Positions 1 to 10,806 of a stretch of DNA of 64,000 nucleotides are shown here, piece after piece. The DNA lies in NCBI RefSeq assembly GCF_958979055.1, contig NC_084887.1, forward strand, positions 39,249,120-39,313,119, read 5' to 3'. A program made the position numbers and the translations under genes. Numbering within the stretch: the first letter of the stretch is position 1; each line of letters opens with the position of its first letter. Under the pieces are notes generated by a model. It saw only the letters and a list, made by a program, of their open reading frames with translations, had not been told where the DNA came from and made no database searches. The stretch is from Alnus glutinosa (Eukaryota > Streptophyta > Magnoliopsida > Fagales > Betulaceae).

Positions 1-240
1 AGTTGGTGTGAATGCCCTACGAATTGAATGGGGGTGCTTTATGCAATTTTATCTCTTATGTGTTCATGTAACCTTGTTTGTTGGGGCTTGAGAAACGTGA
101 TGTGATCCGGAATGTTAATAGCCGGTCAATGTTGGTGTTCTTTGTTGAATCTATATTTATATTTTGGCAACATGTATTTTAGTTTCTTTTGAAAAGAGTA
201 TTAAATCCTTTTTGTAGAGTCCAGTTAAAAGCCGAAAAGC
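1..240. other. Left flank, no gene seen
   Basis: AT-rich sequence with no supportable gene. It contains a short stretch around 155-181 (TTTGGCAACATGTATTT) that recurs at about 10268-10284, so part of this flank is shared with the 10-kb region. Confidence 0.5.
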
Positions 241-256
241 TCGAAGAATATCTTTT
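241..256. repeat. LINE target-site duplication, left copy
   Basis: TCGAAGAATATCTTTT at 241-256 is repeated exactly at 5041-5056, on the other side of the LINE. The bases outside the two copies differ, as expected for a duplication made by the insertion. Confidence 0.9.
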
Positions 257-287
257 TTTTGAAGAAATAGGATATTATTAATGCTCA

Positions 288-3200
288 CTATGAAGAAATA
301 AACTCTGCTTCTACAATACTTTCAATAGCAGGACATACCCCCACCCAAGTATTGTTCCACAAAAGAGAAATCGTACATTTAGCCAATTCATGAGCTGCCG
401 TGTTTGCTTCTCGACGAACATGCCTCACCTCCTCTGCTGAGAAATGGGAGAAAGACGATTTAATATCATCAATTAACTGTCCGAAAATCCGATTACATGG
501 ATCCACTGTCCGCAAACCTGAGACGACCACCAAAGAATCCCCCTCCAATACTACTCGAGCGGCCCCCAGTTCCCTGCCAAACTCCACAGCAAACCATGCT
601 GCCATAGTTTCAGCAGCAGTAGGGTCCACTATGAAAGGGACTGTCTTTGTCTTTGCTGCAACCAGACGACCTTCAGCATCTTGGATAACTATTCCCACTC
701 CCATCTTCAATTTTTCCTTAGAGATTGCAGCATCCCAGTTGATCTTCCAGCTACCTTCCGGTGGTTTTTTCCATCCCATTCGTTGCACGGGCTCAACACT
801 GGTTGAAGCTTCATCCCTGTCATTTGCATTTATAAAGCCTTCCATAGAAATCTTTGCTGCTTCCATAGTCTGGATCGGGGGAGTGATGACTCCATTAAAG
901 ACAAAGTCATTCCTCCTCATCCAAATCATGCGAGCCACAGTCCAAGCCCCTACGAATTCCTCCGGATCTAACCTCTCCATTAGGTACAGGAATAATCCCA
1001 TCCCATCCGTAAGAGTACAAGACATTTTCTGAAGCCTTTTTCCTCCCTCCTGCCAAACAGCAATAGCAGCTGGGCACCCCCAAATGCTATGAAAAACAGT
1101 TTCGGGTTCACCTGTACAGAGAGGGCACAAAGGATCATCAACTATCTTCCTTTTATGCAAATTCGCCTTGGTAGGGAGGAGGTTATTGCAAACTTTCCAG
1201 CAAAAGTTTTTAAGCACAGGTGGGGCATGCATTCCCCAGATTGTCTTCCAAACCTCAACATGGGCATTGGCCCCCGATCCCTCTCCTCTATCTTGAGCCA
1301 GCCTATTCAGTTCCATGTAATATGCGCTTCTCACCGTGAAAGTGCCTGCTGTGTTACCTCTCCAAATCATTTTATCCTCCTGACGCAGAGGACTAATCAG
1401 CACACTACCTATTTTAGCCACATCACCTGGGTCAAACAGTCTTCTCACCAGATTGAAATCCCACCACCCGGTGACTGGATCAATCAGCATATTAACTCTA
1501 GCTTCAGGGTGCAGACTAGTTTGTGATGGAGGGAGAAGTCTAGCATGAGGAGGGGATAGCCATGCGTCCCCCCAGATTTTGATCTTTGCTCCATTTCCTA
1601 CTCTCCACCCCATTCCATTCTGCAGTAGATGCTTGGCATTGATGATACTTCTCCACACGAAAGATGGTCTCCTGCCCACAGTAGCCTCCAAAAAGTTTGC
1701 CCGAGGATGGTACTTCTCTTTCATTACTCGAGCTACAAAGGAGGACGGATTTGTGAGAATCCTCCACCCTTGTTTTGCAAGCAATGCCAAATTAAAAACC
1801 TCCAAGTCTCTGAAACCCATCCCTCCTCTATTTTTCGGTGCTCCCATTCGTTCCCAACTCATCCACTGGACTCGTCCTTTATTAGTTTTTTGTCCCCACC
1901 AAAAGTGACTGATAAGAGAGTTTAGGGACTTACATAGTGATTGCGGCAGCCTAAAAACACTCATACAGTAAGTAGGCAAAGCTTGGACCACAGCTTTTAT
2001 TAATACCTCCTTCCCTGCCTGGGACAGGAACTTTTCCTTCCACCCATCCAATCTTTCCTTTACCCTACCACATATGTAAGCAAAAGTCCGCTTCTTTGAT
2101 CTGCCTACCAAGGTCGGGAGGCTTAGGTACTTCTCAAAACCGGTCATTGTAGCTACCCCCACTGAGTTCCGGATAAATTCTTTGAATTCCTCTCGGGTAT
2201 TTCGACTAAAGAAGACGGATGTTTTTGCCATGTTCCATTGTTGGCCAGATGCTTTCTCATAAGTTTGTAAAACTTGAGCAAGATTTAACCACTCCGGGAA
2301 GTTGGCCCCGCAAAAAAGGAGAGAGTCATCCGCAAAAAATAGGTGACTCAAGCGAAAGCCCCCTGCTGCTATTGGAACTCCTGTGATGCGGTTTTCAGCT
2401 TCTGCCTTTGCCATCAAAGAGCTTAATCCCTCTGCTACAATTAAGAAGAGATAGGGCGACAAAGGGTCCCCTTGTCGCAATCCCCGAGATGGAACTATCT
2501 TCCCATATGGCTGGCTATTGACCAAGATCGAATATGTCACACTTCTAACACAAGTCATCACAAGGGTGATCCATCTTTCTTCAAACCCCATTGTTCGCAT
2601 CATAGCCTCAAGAAAAAGGCCACTCCACCCTATCATATGCCTTTCTCATGTCAATCTTGGCCGCCATAAAACCCTTCTTCCCCTTCATCCTAGAGTTCAT
2701 GGTATGAAGGGCTTCATAGGCAATCAATATATTGTCTGTAATTAGGCGACCCGGCACAAAAGCACTTTGATGCTGTGATATAATTGAGGGTAACACCAGC
2801 TTCAGCCTGTTAGCAAGCACCTTTGACACTAACTTATATATCACATTACAAAGGCTAATCGGCCTAAAATCCGCCACATTGGACACCCTTTCCATTTTCG
2901 GGATCAAGGCTATGAATGTTTCATTAATAGAAGTGTTGAAATTACCCCTATTAAGAAAATCCAAAACTGCACCACGTACCTTAGCCCCGATGGTTCCCCA
3001 GTGATGTTGATAGAAGCTTGCTCCGAGTCCATCAGGGCCCGGTGACTTCAACGGATGCATCTGGGACAAAGCTGTGTTGACCTCTTCATGTGTGAATTCG
3101 CTAGTAAGCATGGCATTCAACTCTGGTTTAACCCGAACTTGTACAGCCGAGGTGCACTCCTCAATCCCTGTCACTCCTTCAGTTTCAAAGAGATTCTGGA

Positions 3201-4395
3201 AGTACCTAGTAAAAGCATTTCCCACCTCCTCAGGCCGGGTCCACTCATGTCCTTCCAAATCCCTTATTGATCCAATGAAATTAGATCTTCGACGTTGGTT
3301 GGCCCATGCATGGAAAAACTGAGTATTACGGTCCCCTTTTATGAACCAATTCGTCTTTGCTCTTTGGCGCCACTTGACATCCTCCATTTCAAGGAGTTTA
3401 TTCAGCTCTCCTTTAATCTGCTTGATAGATTCTAAATTCCCTGGGATCTCGTATCTCTGCATCCTCCCCAATCTCCTCGAGAGGGAATTTATGGTTCTAG
3501 TCACAGCACCAAATTTGTTTCTACTCCAGCCGTTAAGTGTTTCTCTACTTCGATCAAGGTTCTGCAGAACTTCCTCCATAGTGTCTCTACCGGTATCAGC
3601 CTCATTCCACAACTGTTGGATAACCTTTTGACACTCCTCATCCAGATTCCACTTTGCCTCATATCTAAATAGCCGATTAGGCTTCCTGTATTCGACCTCC
3701 ATTATGAGCAAAAGTGGTTTGTGATCTGAATTGCTGACAGAGAGAACTTCAACAGCTGCATTTGGAAAACCTTCACACCACCTCGGAGTTGCTACTGCCC
3801 GGTCTAGCCTTTCCTTGATGAACTCCTCTGAATCTCTGCTATTACTCCATGTAAATTTTGAACCTTGAAAGCCTAAATCCCCCAAGTTACAATCAGCTAG
3901 AGTAGTCCGAAAACGCTCCATCTGAGCTTCACTTTTCATGGCTCCCCCATACTTTTCACTATGGTCAACCACTTCATTAAAGTCTCCCATACATAACCAA
4001 GCGTCATTACTCAGCGACTTTAAATGGGACAGTAGGGACCATGACTCATCCCTAAGGTCCCGGTTGGGATTTCCATAAAAACCAGTAAAGGTCCAATTGA
4101 GAGCTTTCTTCCTATCCCAGATGTTTGCAGTTATGTGCCGAGGGGAAAAATGCATAATCTCCACCCCTGAGTCGGATCTCCAGAAAAAAGCTAAGCCACC
4201 ACTACGGCCCACCGGATCAACATGTATCATTCCTTCAAAGCCTAGCCGTACCCTTATTCTCTGTAGAGCTCCAGAGTAAACTTTTGTTTCAATGAGAAAC
4301 AAAAAATTGGGTTTCTTATTCTTCACTAAACTGTGAAGCTCCCGGACTGTCCAGGGGTTCCCAAGCCCCCGGCAGTTCCAACAAAGAAGATTCAT
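288..4395 (-). pseudogene. LINE ORF2 (endonuclease / reverse transcriptase / RNase H), frameshifted
   Basis: Replication protein of the LINE, in two frames. The first part (2608-4395) starts MNLLCWNCRGLGN and has the endonuclease signatures: the Glu in FLIETKV, MGDFNEV and the SDH of NSDHKP. The reverse transcriptase follows (FRPISLCN, PGRLITDN) up to KAYDRVEW. A one-base change at the A5 run near 2613-2617 breaks the frame. The second part (288 to about 2636) resumes with GLRQGDPLSPYLF and the catalytic FADDS motif. It then has a zf-RVT region (CPLCTGEPETVFHSIWGCP) and a C-terminal RNase H-like domain with INWDAA, AAETMAAW and LEGDSL. Its ATG overlaps the ORF1 stop as ATGA. The frameshift makes the copy non-autonomous; a sequencing error in the A run is the alternative. 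Confidence 0.9.
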
Positions 4396-5040
4396 GGTAA
4401 GTGGCGGGGCTGCTCCTCAGCCATCGCCATTAAAGACACACCCTTTGAAGTGCTCAATTCATAACTCTTGGGAAAGTCAAAAAATTGAGTCTTCACGGGT
4501 GAGTTACCTTCATCCATCTTTGTAATAGTTCCCATCATCTCCGACGACTCCATTCGGTCCACATCCTCTATCCCCATTCTTTCCATCCCAGAACCACGCC
4601 CAGTCGTCACATTTGCAACTTCTCGAGCTATTTTCTTCCAGCTCATACATCCTCCTCCCGACTTTGGCTTTTCCAGAGGACTCCCGTTTAGCTTCATCTC
4701 GACTTCCGGGTCTTCTCTATCCTTTCTCTTCCTGTAGTGTGTTAGTGGAGGGGAAGTAGCTTTCTGAGTAAGAATCTCCCGGGTGGAAGTATCTGGAGGG
4801 TTTTCTTTTGCGAAATGAAGCTTCTCTGGACCAATGTCGTTCAACAACTTTCCAGATGGACTTTGGGGGCTTCCATTTTTGGAACAAACCCGGGCCCTCC
4901 AGTTATCGTCCGTGGGCCTAACAGGCTGTCTGGGTTGGCTCAATGAAACTTTTGGCCTACCCTCATCACCCATTTGCCCAGTTCCTACCTTTTGGGACCC
5001 AGCAATCAGATCTGTTTTCCGTACATATTCCTTTTTCTTT
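4392..5040 (-). pseudogene. LINE ORF1, 3' part only
   Basis: C-terminal piece of the LINE ORF1 (nucleic-acid-binding protein). The frame is open from the 5' end of the element to the stop at 4392, with no start belonging to it; an internal Met at 4973 begins MGDEGRPKVSL. The piece is charged and low in complexity and ends LMAMAEEQPRHLP. The N-terminal domain normally found in plant ORF1 is absent because of the truncation. The stop codon overlaps the ORF2 start by ATGA. Confidence 0.75.
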
Positions 5041-5056
5041 TCGAAGAATATCTTTT
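5041..5056. repeat. LINE target-site duplication, right copy
   Basis: Exact second copy of the 16-bp sequence at 241-256. The nick would be TTTT/GT on the plus strand, close to the T-rich preference of L1 endonucleases. Confidence 0.9.
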
Positions 5057-5136
5057 GTGTACAGAAGAAAGTGCGAGAATTAGTTATTGCCTTGATGGCT
5101 TGCTTAAATACATAGTTGTGCGAGAATTTCTTGTGT

Positions 5137-5420
5137 CAGGGATGTAAATAAATTAGTCCGTTTGACAATTCGCTCAATACCTACTTGGTTAAATTTGATC
5201 CCAACTCGAGCTTGACATTATATAAACCTACTCGTTACTGTAAAAATTCGCTCGATTAATAAGTGATACATACTCGATTCGCTCGACAAAATTCGATAGG
5301 GGCTCGCGAGCCTAACTCGTTTAAAGCTCGACCCAACCCGCTCGCCCGACTCGTTTAGGGACTCGCAAGCGTAGCTAGCTCGTTTAATGCTCGATCCAAC
5401 TCGCTTGCTCGACTCGTTAG
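5137..5420. repeat. CTCG-rich repeat with a hAT-like terminus, incomplete
   Basis: Starts CAGGGATGTAAA, the kind of terminus seen in hAT elements, followed by many CTCGA/CTCGCGAG motifs. A similar CTCGAG-rich element with AGGGATGTAA ends lies at 7825-8109. The opposite end is not visible; the copy runs into the TA microsatellite. Confidence 0.5.
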
Positions 5421-5424
5421 TTTG

Positions 5425-5426
<2 letters not shown>

Positions 5427-5479
<53 letters not shown>
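5427..5479. repeat. (TA)n microsatellite
   Basis: About 53 bp of uninterrupted alternating TA. Confidence 0.95.
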
Positions 5480-5483
<4 letters not shown>

Positions 5484-6967
5484 AGAGGTTACTCAATATT
5501 TGTATTTATATTACCCCATTTAATTGTTATATCATTATCATATGAATATGAATATGACCATATGATTTAAGTATTATTATTATATATTTATAAATCATTA
5601 TATCACATAATCTAATATTTAAAATCATATGAATTGTGTGATCGTATGATAGTACTTAGCTCATATGATCTCATTTAAGTATTATCATTAAATACTTATG
5701 AGTTGCAATAAAGCTCATTCATACATATTTGTATATATATACAAATATATATTAATATATTTGAATACGTTAATCAAAATGAGTTATATACATTTATGTA
5801 TGTATATTAGTAATTGAGTAATATATATTATATAGGTAACTTTAGCATAACATACTAACTAGTTAGTTAATTTTTTTAAAAAAAATAACATATTATTTAG
5901 TTAATTAATATAAACTAAGTAAATATGTGACTTAGTAGATATAGTTAGAATACTCAATATTTTGTGTTAATATATCTATATATATGTGTGTATTATGTAT
6001 TAGCATTAAGTATTAATATGCTAACTAGTAACGAGTTAGTTAATATGTTTGCAGTTGACTATTGGTTATTTTGATTAAAAAAAAAAAGGTTACTTAATAT
6101 TTGTATGTGGATTATATAAATGAATGTATGTATTTGTGTGTGTATATATTTTAGTATTAACGTACTAACTAGTTAGTTAATATATACTAACTTAATATTA
6201 CTAAGTAACTAATTAAGTTAATTAACATAAGTTATAAGTTATAACTATAGAAGTAGTTAGAAAGTTAGTTAATAGGTAATATATTAATATGTTACTATGT
6301 TTGTGCATGTCAAATTATTAATTGTAGTTATAAATGTATTAATTAGGCGTATATGATTCATAAAGTATAATTAAGAAATTATAGTATTATTCAATAACTA
6401 ACTAACTAGATAATCTCATATCATATTATATGATTCATAAAGTATAGTTAAAGAATTAGAGTCTTATTAAGTAACTAACTAACTAACTAAGCATAGTTAA
6501 GGAATTATAATTTATGGTTTAGGTTACATAATATTTTGTATATATCATATATTATTAACCCATAGTAACTAGTTAGTTAATAAAGTAACATTTTAACTAG
6601 TTGGTCAATACTTAATTATATACTAACTTATATTTACATTATGTATTAACTACTATATTTGCATATTTACATTATGTATTAATTATTATAATTTATACAC
6701 AATGATCATTTTGTTATAGAAGATTAATTTCAAATAGATTTATAAAATCATTTTAAAATTACAAGAATTTAAAATTTTACGAATTTATTTAGAACTAATT
6801 TGTCTTTTAGTATGCATGTGGAAAGTGTTAGATAATCTTATCATAAAAATAAAAGAAAATTTGTAGAATAAATAATGTCATTAAACTATGAAAAATGTTA
6901 ATTTATTTATATTTGATAATGTAAGTTAAGTCTTCTGCTTTTATATATATATTGGCTAACCAAGTTT
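5480..6967. other. AT-rich gene-free block with recurring ACTAACTAGTTAGTT motifs
   Basis: No coding potential. Palindromic variants of CTAACTAGTTAG occur near 5851, 6024, 6166 and 6563, with many related CTAACTAACTA stretches. It looks like a degraded AT-rich satellite or transposon interior. Confidence 0.6.
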
Positions 6968-7251
6968 GTGAGTCTTAATTTTATTCAAGTCAACTTGTAT
7001 TGCCTTCTTTCTTTGGATGTGTTTGCTACGTATTACGGTGAATTTGAAGAAAGGAGTTCGCCCAATTGGGACATCCATTCAGAACTTAAAATCAAATTAA
7101 TACCATGGCGAGTTCTTTTGCACATAAGGCCACGGGCACAAGTCTCACCTCATCCCTGGCAGAGACACGACAACACGAGACTACCTGTCCCTTCCCTCAC
7201 CACTCCTTTTTCTATTTTTTTTTTAATTCTCTTTCACACAAGCTGTCACGT
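6968..7251. other. Intergenic, nothing recognised
   Basis: An open frame of about 100 codons is present, but its sequence resembles no family I know and runs into T-rich low-complexity DNA. I see no gene or named repeat. Confidence 0.4.
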
Positions 7252-7389
7252 AATTACACTCAACGTTAGTCCCAAAAGATAGTTTAATCGGCTGGAAGTC
7301 ACAGCTCATAAAGCGGAGATCAGTAGTTCGAATTCTTCATTTTCCTATTACGTAGGCATGTGAAAAAGAAAAAAATTACACTCAACGTT
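7252..7389 (+). mobile_element. Short tRNA-derived SINE with perfect 16-bp target duplication
   Basis: The body, 7268-7373, contains TAGTTTAATCGGCTGGAAG (A-box-like) and GTAGTTCGAATTC (B-box-like, matching GTTCGANTC). It ends in an A-rich tail after GCATGTGAAAAAG. It is flanked by perfect copies of AATTACACTCAACGTT at 7252-7267 and 7374-7389. A second copy of the family is at 47913-48028 on the opposite strand. At about 106 bp it is short for a plant SINE. Confidence 0.85.
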
Positions 7390-7824
7390 CAACTTTCAGT
7401 CGTTTCTCTCCTCCCAAGAACCATCTCTCATACATTCATCCACAAATTCCAAGAACATCCCAGACATTCTTTATTTTTAATCATAACCGTCCAGCCAAGT
7501 AGGCTAGCCAGATATTCCCAATTCCTCTTCTTTTTTTTTTTTGTCTGTGCCATTCCTATTCTCTACTACCAACATTTTCCATCTTTCAAAGACAACCTAA
7601 GAACGAAACTCCTTTCACCATATCTCCTCACCAGTGAATCATGGAGAGTCATGACACATTCCCACGGCTAGTGGTGGGGCTCATGCTGCGTGTGCAACAC
7701 TGTCAGCATGATGATGCAGTTTTTGAAGGGAATTCATTGGTCTAGTTCTCCGAAGCTGCGTATGGATTGTGGCTCCCGCAGCATAACGGAGAGGTGAGGT
7801 CGTTGTGGTTGACAGTGTGCGCGT
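7390..7824. other. Intergenic, nothing recognised
   Basis: Pyrimidine-rich sequence followed by mixed sequence; no supportable gene or repeat. Confidence 0.4.
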
Positions 7825-8109
7825 AGGGATGTAAACTTGTTTGGTCGCTAAGAAAGTATTTCGTTTTCCCAAAAATTGTTGTCTCGTATCTCTCTTTTCT
7901 CACCCGAGCTCGAGCTCGAGCCGCTCGAGTACCTAGCTCGACTCAACATAATGTTTTTAGCGAGCTCGAGCTAGGGTGTTTATCTAACGAGCCGAACTCG
8001 GACAAAGATTTCTAAGCCAGGCTCGAGCTTGAGCTCGGCTCGTTTAGAGGACCTCTTAAACAAGCCAGTCCCGAAATGTCCAAACTCGACTCGGCTCGAT
8101 TACATCCCT
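7825..8109. mobile_element. CTCGAG-rich MITE with AGGGATGTAA inverted ends
   Basis: The ends AGGGATGTAA (7825-7834) and TTACATCCCT (8100-8109) are exact inverses. The 285-bp interior is rich in GAGCTCGAGCTCG palindromes. No clear target duplication is visible, so the superfamily (hAT-like) is inferred only from the ends. Confidence 0.65.
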
Positions 8110-9150
8110 TGAGTTGTGTCTACACTCTACAGCTATGTTTATCTGTAGATATAGCTGTCTAAAGTGGAACTTTGTGGAGCAACTTTCCTCTGCCAGCAAC
8201 GGTCCAAGCATTGCATTTGTTTCCAATAGAAAGACAACCAACCTCATTTCTCTTATAACCAAAGCCCGCCCGGCCCACCCCCCCCCCCAAGATAAAGGGA
8301 CTTTGTTTTGGTTGGTGCATTTAACTGTGTGTAACTAGCTTGATGGAAGGCTTAAGCTTAATTGAGTGAGTGTGTTGTCTTTTTGTTTTCTGAGTCCTCT
8401 TTCTCTTTGTTTGGTATCTGAGAATTGAAAGGTAATGGAGAGAAACAAAAGTTTTTTAACTTTTTATGCTATGCAATCTGCATTCTTTTTTTCATTTTTC
8501 CTTTTTTTTTTTTAATCCAGAAATTAAAGAACAAATGAATTTTTTTTTAAAAAAAAGCATGTGATGGTCACGTGATGGGATGACCGTCTGATTTAATGAT
8601 GCTGACTGATGAAATGAGAGTTTTGGTATGTAAATGGTAATTCGATGCTATTTTTTGGTGAGGGTGTTTCAATTCATAGAGGCATATTGATAGAAGCTGT
8701 CAGTTCATGGGAAAAAAGTAATTAACCCAAACAAAAATTAAAGGGTGTCAAAGGCAATTTGGGCATTTCAAGTCAAATATTTGTAACTTCCGTCCATTTT
8801 AATGCCAAAATTTAACGGATGATGTAAATTGCAACAAAATGGTAATTTGCAAGGGTTAGGATATTGAAAATGAAATTTTAGAGGTGTCTTTGCAAAATTG
8901 GTGTCATTTTAGGTTTAAGTTTAGTTTCCTCTGTTGAGCAAATTGATGGTAGTTGTTGAATAGTATCAACATCTTTTAACTTCTTGAACCTTGACTTGAG
9001 AAGAATGATCTTTTTGAATATGGAAATGAGTGCCTTAAGGTGGTACATAGTGTATATTGTAGAAGAGAGAGCCCCTACTGTCAGGTCATGGCAAAAACTA
9101 AGGGTTTTCTACCCACCAATAACATATTGATACATCATCTCAAAACAAAA
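8110..9150. other. Intergenic, nothing coding
   Basis: Mixed AT-rich sequence. Positions 8660-8935 resemble one arm of the fold-back elements elsewhere in the window (phrases such as 'cagttcatggg', 'acaaaatgg', and a sense of expanded T/A-rich arms), but no matching second arm was found. The 18-mer at 8939-8956 recurs with one mismatch at 10243-10260. Confidence 0.4.
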
Positions 9151-9154
9151 AAAC

Positions 9155-9960
9155 TCAAAAAACTAGAGTGTTGTTGAAACACCGGATCTGGACCACGCTA
9201 AGAACGCCCCTGCCCAAATCTGCACCACCACAGCCAGCCGGACGCCGCCGGCACCGCCCAGGCCAGACCATGCCGCCAACACCCGTACTGGACCACGCTG
9301 CCACCGATCGGGTCAAAACCCGCCGCCACAGCCAGGCCAACCCCAACTCCTCCGACGTGGGTCTGGACGCTTCCAGCAATCGCCCAGGTCGAAAAACGCC
9401 ACCAATGCCCGTGCCAGACCACACCGTCCAGGTCGAAAACCGCCACTGTCCGGGTCGGAAGACGCTGTCACAACCAAGCCAAACCCAACGGTGAGTGACG
9501 CACGGATAGAAGGGTTGGCCCGAAGGCCACCCCAAGTTTGGGCCAACCCCAGACCCCGGGGGTGGCCGCGAGGCCACCCCCCAGTGGCCAGGGGTGGCCG
9601 CGCAGAGCCTGGGGTGGCCATCGGGCCAGCCCTAGATGGATCTAGGGTTGGCCCAAAGGCCACCCCCAGACCCCGGAGATGGCCGCGCGACCGCCCATGG
9701 ACCAGGGGTAGCCGCGCGGCCACCCCCGGCCAACTTTGGGTTCAAGAAGAGCCGATCCTTCCCGTCCAGGGACTACCCACCTCGTTCGGCTCCGTCGCGT
9801 CGTCGCCTTCTCCTTCGAGTTTCGACACCGTGGAGTTGCTGATCCGGTCGTGGAGTTGCGATCTCAGGGTCCGGCGTGGCCGCGTGGGGCAGTGGCTGGG
9901 AGGAGGATTTTTGGTTTTTGTTTTTTTTTTTTTTCTTTCTTTCTATAGACTGAAAGAGTG
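9155..9960. repeat. GC-rich island with GGTGGCC/GGCCACC palindromes
   Basis: An island of about 800 bp, much richer in G+C than its surroundings. Positions 9500-9740 consist of repeated GGTGGCC and GGCCACCCC blocks, like the cores at 51.3, 58.3 and 62.4 kb. Long open frames exist on both strands but encode Pro/Arg/Gly-rich low-complexity sequence with no known domain, so I do not call a gene. Confidence 0.6.
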
Positions 9961-10536
9961 AAGGAAGGAAGGAGGATGATTCGGTGTTGTGCCAAGGCTT
10001 AATTTTTTTTTGTGTTTTTTTTGTTCCTTGCTGATCTGTCAACTTCTTATTGGTGGGCAGAAATGTGTTGGTTTCTGCTGGTACCGAATTGAAGTTATTC
10101 CCTGTAGGACATCTATAGATTATACTCTCTATAAGCCATGGGATTCCTTTTTTGGTGGGGGGAGGGGGTGGGGGGTGGCGGCTGGGGAGTGGGGAATGGG
10201 GGGACTATCTACATTGTTATTTGGGTTGATTCCCTTTTGAAACAAATTGATGGTAGCTGTATTTTATATTTTGGCAACATGTATTTATACTCACGTATTA
10301 TAGTACAAAAATGAAATTTCTAGATTCAATTCAGAATAGAATAGTTTTTGGGATTTTTTTTTTTTTTCCTTCTTTCTTGGGCTCTGAAAACAATCATTTT
10401 TTTTTTTGGGGGGGGGGGGGGGGGGAAAGATAGCCAAAAACACATGGTCCGCTTTGTGAACAAAGATTTTCTCCAAATTGTGTTTGATGAAGTTCTTCTA
10501 ACCCAATTTATAAAGATGTTGCATCCATTTTGAATA
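9961..10536. other. Low-complexity intergenic DNA
   Basis: Contains G-rich runs (10157-10205 and a poly-G tract near 10408-10427) and T runs. Positions 10455-10525 (CTCCAAATTGTGTTTGATGA and on) are shared with the small element at 32054-32163. Confidence 0.5.
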
Positions 10537-10647
10537 TGAGAAACACATGCTTTTTAAATAGCAATGATAAAGTTGGAAAAAAAACATTTTTTAAATAAAA
10601 GTTATTCCAACTTTACTATTGCTATTTAAAAAGCATATAATTCTCAC
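10537..10647. mobile_element. Palindromic MITE
   Basis: Two arms of about 42 bp are inverted copies with few mismatches (10537-10578 and 10606-10647; core GCTATTTAAAAAGCAT). The T/A-rich loop is short. No target duplication could be defined. Confidence 0.6.
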
Positions 10648-10755
10648 ATGTAAAAATGACACACGACATTTTTATCTAGTTTGGAGGCAAACTGTCCTTC
10701 CATCACAATGGGGTATTTCTCTCGAGAGATGAGAGATGATAGGCAAATGGGTAGT

Positions 10756-10806
<51 letters not shown>

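Larger units (their letters stand above)
257..5040 (-). mobile_element. 5'-truncated L1-type LINE retrotransposon
   Basis: Non-LTR retrotransposon of about 4.8 kb on the minus strand, bounded by a perfect 16-bp duplication. Its 3' end is at low coordinates and has only about four A residues of tail. In minus-strand order it holds the end of ORF1, then ORF2 with endonuclease, reverse transcriptase, zinc-binding zf-RVT and RNase H regions. ORF1 is open right up to the 5' end of the insertion, so the element was truncated when it inserted, which is usual for target-primed reverse transcription. One frameshift interrupts ORF2. The exact duplication and nearly intact frames suggest a fairly recent insertion. 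Confidence 0.93.

Noticed and set aside
6968-7282. 104-codon open frame on the plus strand
   Set aside because: Ends in T-rich low-complexity sequence and overlaps the left duplication of a SINE; no homology recognised.
7290-7335. Possible tRNA gene
   Set aside because: A- and B-box-like motifs are present, but there is no cloverleaf acceptor pairing, and the segment has an A tail and target duplication, so it is a SINE.
9155-9961. Several overlapping open frames of 80-156 codons on both strands
   Set aside because: They lie in GC-rich palindromic repeats, encode Pro/Arg/Gly low-complexity sequence in all frames, and have no domain or splice support.
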